Assembly (NCBI GenBank): GCA_964017185.1
Contig: OZ024871.1
Coordinates: 8,734,214 to 8,798,213 of the forward strand
From: Rugalucina vietnamica
Taxonomy: Eukaryota > Mollusca > Bivalvia > Lucinida > Lucinidae
Direction: 5' to 3'
DNA: 64,000 bases
In this document: positions 49,701 to 58,700 of the stretch, piece after piece
Layout: the number at the start of each line of letters is the position of its first letter
Numbering within the stretch: position 1 is the stretch's first letter
The notes under the pieces: model-generated
Seen by the model: only the letters and a program-made list of their open reading frames with translations
Database searches by the model: none
Told to the model about the DNA's origin: nothing
Program-made: the position numbers and the translations under genes

Positions 49701-52700
49701 ACGGATAGTACAATTCCTCTACTTTCTCAAACCAAAATTTCAAACCTCTAGCCTGTTTCTGTGACTGTACAGGCCGGTTTGTGTCCGACCCGGTCGGAAC
49801 CTAAATTGTTGGTTTTCTCGTGCACAGGCTCATATTTATTATTATGATCTTCCATGCTGCTTGGCCCCTAACAGATTAAGTATTTTCAACATGATTTATG
49901 AGAGACATACCTCATAAAGGCTAGAAGACTGACAGCCACTAAACTGACTATCCATCCAGCAGTACTAAAGGCCTGGGGCATTGTCAAGGCCCCTGTCCCT
50001 ACTATCAAGTTGAACACATAGATCAGCCCCACCTACAAGATAGAAATAAAATAGAGCCGCCTTGTGGGAAAACCAACAATGTGTTTTCGACCAGATCCGA
50101 CACAAACGGACCCGTACAGTCACAGAAAAGAGCTAGAATCTTGAAATTTTGGATTAAAGTAGAAGAGGAACTGTACTATCCGAGTAGCGAAAATAAAAGG
50201 CGCTGATCAGCTTCGCAGTTACTGCGAAGCTGATCTGCACCTTTGTTTCTGCCAAGGCAGATTGTTGGTTTTCCCATGTGGCAGCTCAAATAAGTCAGAA
50301 GTTGATAATCTTGCATCAGAGAAAACTAAAATGACTTTAACTGAGAACAAGTAACATGGATAAAATCAATATATTTTATATAATTTTAAAGCTTGAAATT
50401 TCGGATTTAAGAAGAAGAAGAATTGCACTGTCCGAGGAGCGAAAACAAAGATGCTGATCAACTTTGCAGCTACTGCAAAGCTGATCTGCCCCTCTGTTTT
50501 CGCATAGGCAAAAATCTGGTTTTCTCATGATGCAGCTCAATTTGTTTCCCCTTACCGGACCATGTTTCTCAGACATTATTCTAATATAACTAAAACTGAT
50601 TACACAAATGTTGCTTAACTTGAAGATGTACATGTACATGTACTTTGTAAGGTTAAAACATTTTTCCCTTCTAAAAATTGTTTTATTATATTTGAAAATA
50701 AAAATTATAAAAAATAAACAAAAATCTTTCTAGGGAAATTAGTATTGAAATACATGTATTTGGGTTGGGACAATTTTTTAAGGTTGGTCAGGAAAGGGGA
50801 AACAAATATGAGCCACCGCATTGGAAAACCATGCATAGGAGTAAACAAAGATGCAGATCAGCTTCGCAGTAACTGCGAAGCTGAACAGCACCTTTGTTTT
50901 CGCTACACAGATAGTACAATTCCTCTACTTTCTAAATCCAAATTTCCAGCCTCTAACCATCTTCTGTGTTTGTGTCTGACCTGGTCGGAACCCAAATTGT
51001 TGGTTTTCACACGCACAGGCTCATATGATATTAATTTTGGTCTAGAACTGCAGTATGTAAATACCTATCTGGGAACAACATTCCAGGGATTGGAATGACA
51101 TGATGTGGAAAGTTGTTCTTGCCCTAGGACTGTCACAGTGCCCGGAGTGAGGGTCAAATCCAGGATCTCTTGATTCAGAGTCTGACGCTTAACCAATAGA
51201 CCACCATGCTCCCATTTATTCTGTTTTTCACTTCTAATGTTACAAACACATCAAAACTTCATCTTACCCCAATACCAAATTCCATTTTATTTATAATAAA
51301 AATCAAGTGATTAAAAACACATATTAAGATATGAGTATGACTTTTTGCTCTATTTTTTGTCCTGTATAATTCATTTCCTTGTCCTTACATTCCTTGTAAC
51401 TATGAAAGTAGTCTCATCTAGAGAAAAACAGTCTATCAGGTTTTCCAGTCTGGTCTGCTACTGCACAAGATAGCTCTACATGACTGAAAATTTGTTATCA
51501 CCTTTACTAGTAGTTCTACAATCTGGTGGCAAAGACATCAGCATGACATCATTGCATGAAGAACATTTTTCCTATATATATATATTGTACAAAATAATGT
51601 TTCTCACGAATGGACTCTTAACACTAAAAAGATTGTAAAGGCTCTTGAAGCAATTATTTCACTTTACATTATGAAAACATGCCCATGCAATATACAGAAA
51701 ATTTTTTCAGAAGCAAAAATTGAAAATTTCATTTAAAAAAATTTGTCATTTTTCTTATTTTTGCTCAAAACATAGATTGTGGGTACACGTTAGAGTCGCC
51801 TCACCGATGTGGTTCTAAGGAGTACCCACAATCTATGTTTTGAGCAAAAATAAGGAAAATATCAAAAATTTTCAGCTGAATTTTTTCATTTTTTATAGCT
51901 CAAAAAATCTCTGTGTATTGCATGGACAAGTTTTCGTAATGCTTTCACTTTATACCGGAACTTGAATTAGATTGGTTGAAGTTTGATATATGTCCTAACA
52001 AGCACTGTAAAAGATTTAAAATGGTTCAAAACCAAAGTCCAGTAATAATGTAGTTTGTGTTGCCAGACCAAAAGATATTTTATCTTATGGCTTTTGAGAT
52101 TTTCTAGCTCTGCAGTTTCTAGTCAATGTTAAACTGATCACATCTTGTGGGAAAAAAATAGGATTTCTGCAGCACTATTTTATGTTTAGGCCAGAGTTTT
52201 TTTTGTTTGTTTTTTTTTTTTGTATTCTGGTATACGGAATTTTATGTAAAAGTCTTAATAAGGACTCAGGAGGGAATAAAACTAGAAAATGAGTTTATGA
52301 AACACTATGCCTCCAATTGGTACCTCACTTTCAAAATGTGAAAATGTTCAAATAATGACTATGCTCAAATTGCAAAAAAAGTGACAAAAATTAATCTGAG
52401 GAGTATATCCCAGCCACGTGCAATCTTCAAAGCATGGTCCCAATGTCTGTAAAGTATATCCATTCACTAAAATTATATCACCCTGCTTTGATGTTATTTA
52501 GTCGTCTACTTTCGATAGCAAAGACTTCCTTTATTACTTGGCTTTCGATATACCCCTTTCCATTGAACAGATATAAAATGGTAAAAGTAGGCAATGATCA
52601 GGAAATGGCACAATCAGAAAGAAATTGCCATGCCAAAAACTTAATTAACAATCAGGTACTCATACTACTAAGAAAAACACTGTAAGCCGAGTTAGCTTTT

Positions 52701-55700
52701 ATATTCCCTATGGGTGGCGACTCAGTTATCAAAACTTAACTAACGCTATGAAAACGTACATAAGATACTAACCTGCTAACAGCACAAAAATACACCAATA
52801 ATAGACATAAAACAATAAGAACCACCACAGAATGACAGTAATACCGCATTATTATTATACTAAAATTGATAAATGATAAAATTGATAAATACGTTCCGGT
52901 ATAGAGAACAAAGTTAGACTGGGTGTTATAGTTCCCGGACGATCAGAGCATTACGAAAACATGCCTTGCATGCAACATACAGAGATTTTAAAAATTGTAA
53001 AAAATTAAAATTTTCAGTAGAAATTTTGATATTTTTTCTTATTTTTGCTCAAAACATAGATTGTGGGTACAAGTTAGAACCGCCGGTCAGCCGGTTCTAA
53101 CGAGTACCCACAATCTAAGTTTTTGTAGTAGGACGCCCGTGGGTCGGGACAACGCTCACTAAAAGTAAACTCGAGTGCATAAGCACTAAAACTGAACGAC
53201 GGACAGAGCCGGTTAAACTGGTGCGATCAGGTGAGCGATACGCACAAAAGGCAAACCCGAGTCCCACAAGTATGCCTAGGGTGACTTTGACTGGGCCGCT
53301 GTCACCCCCGTGGACCGTATAGTGTAGGTTCGATCTCAAGGATACAAGATGGTTGTTTTGTGGGGAGCAAAGTCAGTGAAAATGCAGTTTAAAATTTAAC
53401 TATTTTATTTACAATTAATTCCAAGTGATTTAATGAAGTAATGAACTGAATTTGATTTAGAATTGAAGTTAAAGCTGCATTTTTAATGTTTAGTTTGAAT
53501 TATCCTAGCGGATTGGTTATGAAATATGAGGTGAAACCAAATGGGCTTAAAATTTAGGGGGTGGGAGAATTTAGAAAAAAGGATCCAAAGTTTGGGCGTG
53601 AGTTACAGCATATAGCATGCCGTTCTTTCAGCACATCGCGTGCCGACCTTTCACATTTAAAAACTAGGGCCAAAAGGGACAGCGCGCATACATGCAAATA
53701 TTTTGCCAAAGTTACTACATAGTTAAGCCAAGAAAGTATTGATTTGATTTACAAGTATATCAAACTCAATTACACTAGAAAAAGGTGCAAAGTACAAAAT
53801 CACTAATTTTAGTGTAAACAAAGTTCAACAAATGTTATCAATTAATCATCGCATTTGAACTAAGAAATGTAATTCAATTCAAGAATTACTTATTGAAAGT
53901 AAAATTTATGACAAAACATCAAGTTTTCATAAATGAAATTGCCAAAGTTAAAGTTACTTCCCTTGAAATTCAAGTAAACTTTTAACAAGTTACGGCTTTT
54001 CAAATGAAAATTGCTCTCAATAGGCAAATGTAGATAAATTTCAAAATCACTGCAAAGCAGTCCTACTACATTCGTCCATTCTTTCTGATAAAAATATGCA
54101 ATATTTTTAAGGAAAACAAAATCAACAGTATGACAATACAATGAATTTCAAAATTGCAATGTTGTAAGCATCATGGTAATCATCATCGGATCACATCTGG
54201 ACAGCGATTGTCAGCGACATCAGGCTTCGTCTCATCAACCGTCTAGTGGGCATGAACCATCTCACATCTGGGGTAGGATAATGCTTTGTATAACGTTAGC
54301 ATTATGTACACAGGATGTCAACATCGAAAGGAAACATCAAGTTGTACCATTGCCATAGCATATACATGTACCAGTATGTATCCCATTAATTGCAGATGGT
54401 ATTCGATTGTCAAGGTCGCCATATGACCATTTACCAAAGACAGGCTGTACCATATACCAAAACGTAAACGTTGTACACCATATACCAAAGTAACAAAGTC
54501 ATCATCATTTCGTTGTACCATTTAGTTGGCATTCTATTATCAGTTAGGTTGTAAATAATTATAATCATCTGCTATCCCATGTAGCAATGACATGATAAGA
54601 TGTGTACCAAACATCTGAATGTAGTCTATGATGTGTACCAAACATCTCAATGTAGTTTGTTTCAAACATCATCATGTACCAAAGACTGACATGAGGAACC
54701 AAAAATTGTCATCATCAGTTGTACCAAAGACCTATGTCATCAGCTGAACCAACACTCAAAGCCATCAGGAACCGATGTCGTACCATATGCCAAGACAATT
54801 TAGAAATATTTAAAATATACTCATATTCCAATGAGTATGAAATATAATTGTCATTGTTTTCTGAATATAAATTTTTGCATCTCTAACCAATCCATATATT
54901 TACAATCAGTGCTTTTGACTACAGACTTATGTAATTAATAAACAAACATTTTTATTTGATTTTTAGTTTATAGTAGTTTTTATTTGATTTTATTTTTATT
55001 TTTCATTTTGTCTGTATTTTATATGTTTTGTCAGCACTGACAAATACTGATTTTAAAAGGTAAAAATTAATCAGGTCTGTATTCGGCAAGAGAGCTGTCA
55101 CATATTCTATATTTGGTCAGTGACAAAAGACAAGTCGGATTAGACATGCTTATACCAAAGACTCTTTGACCTAGTTTCTGACTGTCACATATCAAAGATG
55201 CTGTTGCATTTGCAAATGTGAACTGTCTTTGACAGCTTCTTGGACACAGATATTCTGATATGAGCTCAAATATAAAGGCAAGCATAATGAATGCTCCCTC
55301 ATACTTGATATCTGATCCCTGAGTTGTGTCATTGATATCATTGTATGGCCTTTCAGAATTGCTCTGGACTGAAACTCCGGCCTCGAGATCAGTCCTATCT
55401 CTTTTACTGGAATGTTGCTTTCAGCATGCTCAGAGAAAAGTCTATCTAAATAGAGAGGACTGTCTGAGTATGTTATGTCACTCATCACAGACTCAACAAG
55501 TGTCTCTCTATCAGATTTGTCACAGTAAAATTTGTCAGTTACACTGTCATTACCACTGAACCCTGACTCCTGTGATATCAAATTACAACTCCGAGCAGAA
55601 ACTATTTGCTCAGGTGAATACACACTTTCAGGATCAGGTATTGCTGCAATCAGCTGACTTTGTATTGAGTCAATGTCTTTTATTGTGCTATTCATTTCAG

Positions 55701-58700
55701 AAACTGAACAAGCATACTGAGCATTTTCAGAATTATGGTTGCTTTTCAGATTGTCAGATTTGATCTCAAGCTGTATGATTTGATTAAATTGCTTAGATTC
55801 AATGCCATTTATGATCTGATCTGATTTTGTATCGGTGATTTCGGAATTTAACTCATTTTCGCAGCTGCTCAGCAATGAATCGTTTGATTCTGTTTCAGTG
55901 TTTTGTGATTTGATATCATTTTGACAGTCATTTATCAATGAGTCACATGAATCTGGTTCTATGACTTGTTCAATAATTTCAATTTGTGATTCAGATTCTG
56001 ATTCAATACTGCTTTGCTCATCTTTGCTTTGAGTTAAATACAGTTTAGCTAAGGCAATTTGAGTATTATATAAGATTTCTGCTAACTCTAAATTGTGCTT
56101 AACTGTTTTAGCTTCTTTGCTTGCAGTGCACCCTACCTCATGAGTCATTTGATTTGATTGACTGTACCCTGGATTAACAGTTTTAATGTCTTTAGGATAA
56201 CAGTATTCTTGCGTTACAGTTTTGGTTTGCATTGTCTGACTGTAACCTTCATTTGCAGTTGCAATGCTATTTGATTGACTGTATCCAGGAGTATTAGTTT
56301 CAATTTCTTTTCGTTGACTGTAACATTGAGGTGTAGTCTTATTTTGAATTGTGTGACTGTAACCATTAGTAGCAGACACATTTTGATTTGGTTGACTGTA
56401 ACCATGAGTAACAGTATCAGTTTCACTTGAATGACTGTAACCTTGAGATGAATTACTGTACTCTTGAGGTTTAGTTTTATTTTGCATTGGCTGACTGTAA
56501 CCATGAGTTGCAGTTGCAATTTTATTTGATTGACTGCAACCTTGAGTTGCAGCTTCATTTGAATACCCATACTCTTGGGTTGCAGATCTATTTTGCATAG
56601 GCTGACTCAGACTGTAGCCTTGCATAGTATTTTCAACTTTGTTTAGTTGACTGTAACCTTGAGTGTCTTCCCTCACACAAGTGGGGCTAGCCTGGGATGT
56701 AAGGACTGGCTTTGAATACCTTCGGTACAGATGGGTACATATGATCATTAGATCCTGGGAGCCTTTCGTCCCTATAATGTGTATGTGGGGTAAGGACATG
56801 AGCCCTATAAGGTTCTGTGAACCGCTGTTCCTCAAAGTGTGAGGATGGTATATGGTCTAAATGACCTAGTTGACCTCTATTCCCTACAGTAAATGTGGGT
56901 AAGGCATGTGGTCTATGAGTAAACAACTCTTGATAAGGCCTATCCCTAACATGTGTAGGGGGTATATTATGAACAGGGCCATGAGTGAATAACTCTGGAT
57001 GAGGCCTATCCCTTACATGAGTAGGGGGTATATTATGAATAGGGCCATGAGTGAGTAACTCTGGATGAGGCCTATCCCTAACATGAGTAGGGGGTATATT
57101 ATGAACAGGGCCATGAGTGAATAACTCTGGTTGAGGCCTATCCCTAACATGAGTAGGAGGTATATTGTGAATAGGGCCATGAGTGAGTAACTCTGGTTGA
57201 GGCCTATCCCTAACATGAGTAGGGGGTATATTATGAATAGGGCCATGAGTGAGTAACTCTGGTTGAGGCCTATCCCTAACATGAGTAGGGGGTATATTAT
57301 GAATAGGACCATGAGTGAGAAACTCTGGTTGAAGCATATCCCTAACATGAGTAGGGGGTATAGTATTAAAAGATCCATGAGTGAGAAACTCTGGATTAAT
57401 TCTATCTCTAGCATGAGTAGGGGCTATATTTTGAACAGATCCATGAGTAAGTAACTCTGGATAAACCCTATCTCTAGCATAGGCAGGGGACATATTGTGA
57501 CTAGGCATTCCTGCACAATATTGTCTATCACTGTGATATTGAAAGCTCATTTTGTAATGAATTTCACAACTGAATTCTATATGCAGTAATGGCTATTTTG
57601 AACACTTAAACTAAGTGTAATTTCGTTTGATTTTAATTCTATTTCACTGTAAATGCAGTTGAACCTTAAGTTATATTTGATAATGACCATTTGATTTGAT
57701 TTGATTCAATTTTATTAGAAACTATTTCAAATTTTATTTCCGTACACAATGATAAGTAATTCCTATCTTGACTTTACATTAAGCCTACAATTTAATTTTC
57801 AGATCCTACAATTTATTTCTTTTCTTTGCTTCGCGTTGTGTTTGATTTTTAAAGTTTAATTTGCATACTAAGCTTGAACACTTGATATGCTATGATATTT
57901 TCCTAAGAAAGAAATACTATTTTATTTCTGACTATGCTTAACCACAAACACCAAAGCTTGTATCCTGGTCACTACGCACCAATGTAGTAGGACGCCCGTG
58001 GGTCGGGACAACGCTCACTAAAAGTAAACTCGAGTGCATAAGCACTAAAACTGAACGACGGACAGAGCCGGTTAAACTGGTGCGATCAGGTGAGCGATAC
58101 GCACAAAAGGCAAACCCGAGTCCCACAAGTATGCCTAGGGTGACTTTGACTGGGCCGCTGTCACCCCCGTGGACCGTATAGTGTAGGTTCGATCTCAAGG
58201 ATACAAGATGGTTGTTTTGTGGGGAGCAAAGTCAGTGAAAATGCAGTTTAAAATTTAACTATTTTATTTACAATTAATTCCAAGTGATTTAATGAAGTAA
58301 TGAACTGAATTTGATTTAGAATTGAAGTTAAAGCTGCATTTTTAATGTTTAGTTTGAATTATCCTAGCGGATTGGTTATGAAATATGAGGTGAAACCAAA
58401 TGGGCTTAAAATTTAGGGGGTGGGAGAATTTAGAAAAAAGGATCCAAAGTTTGGGCGTGAGTTACAGCATATAGCATGCCGTTCTTTCAGCACATCGCGT
58501 GCCGACCTTTCACATTTAAAAACTAGGGCCAAAAGGGACAGCGCACATACGTGCAAATATTTTGCCAAAGTTACTACATAGTTAAGCCAAGAAAGTATTG
58601 ATTTGATTTACAGGTATATCAAACTCAATTACACTAGAAAAAGGTGCAAAGTACAAAATCGCTAATTTTAGTGTAAACAAAGTTCAACAAATGTTATCAA

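Noticed and set aside
53115-53339. ORFs within each LTR (also 57938-58198, minus)
   Set aside because: Identical because the LTRs are identical, and one extends past the LTR edge into different flanking DNA. No domain, and no reason to think they are translated.
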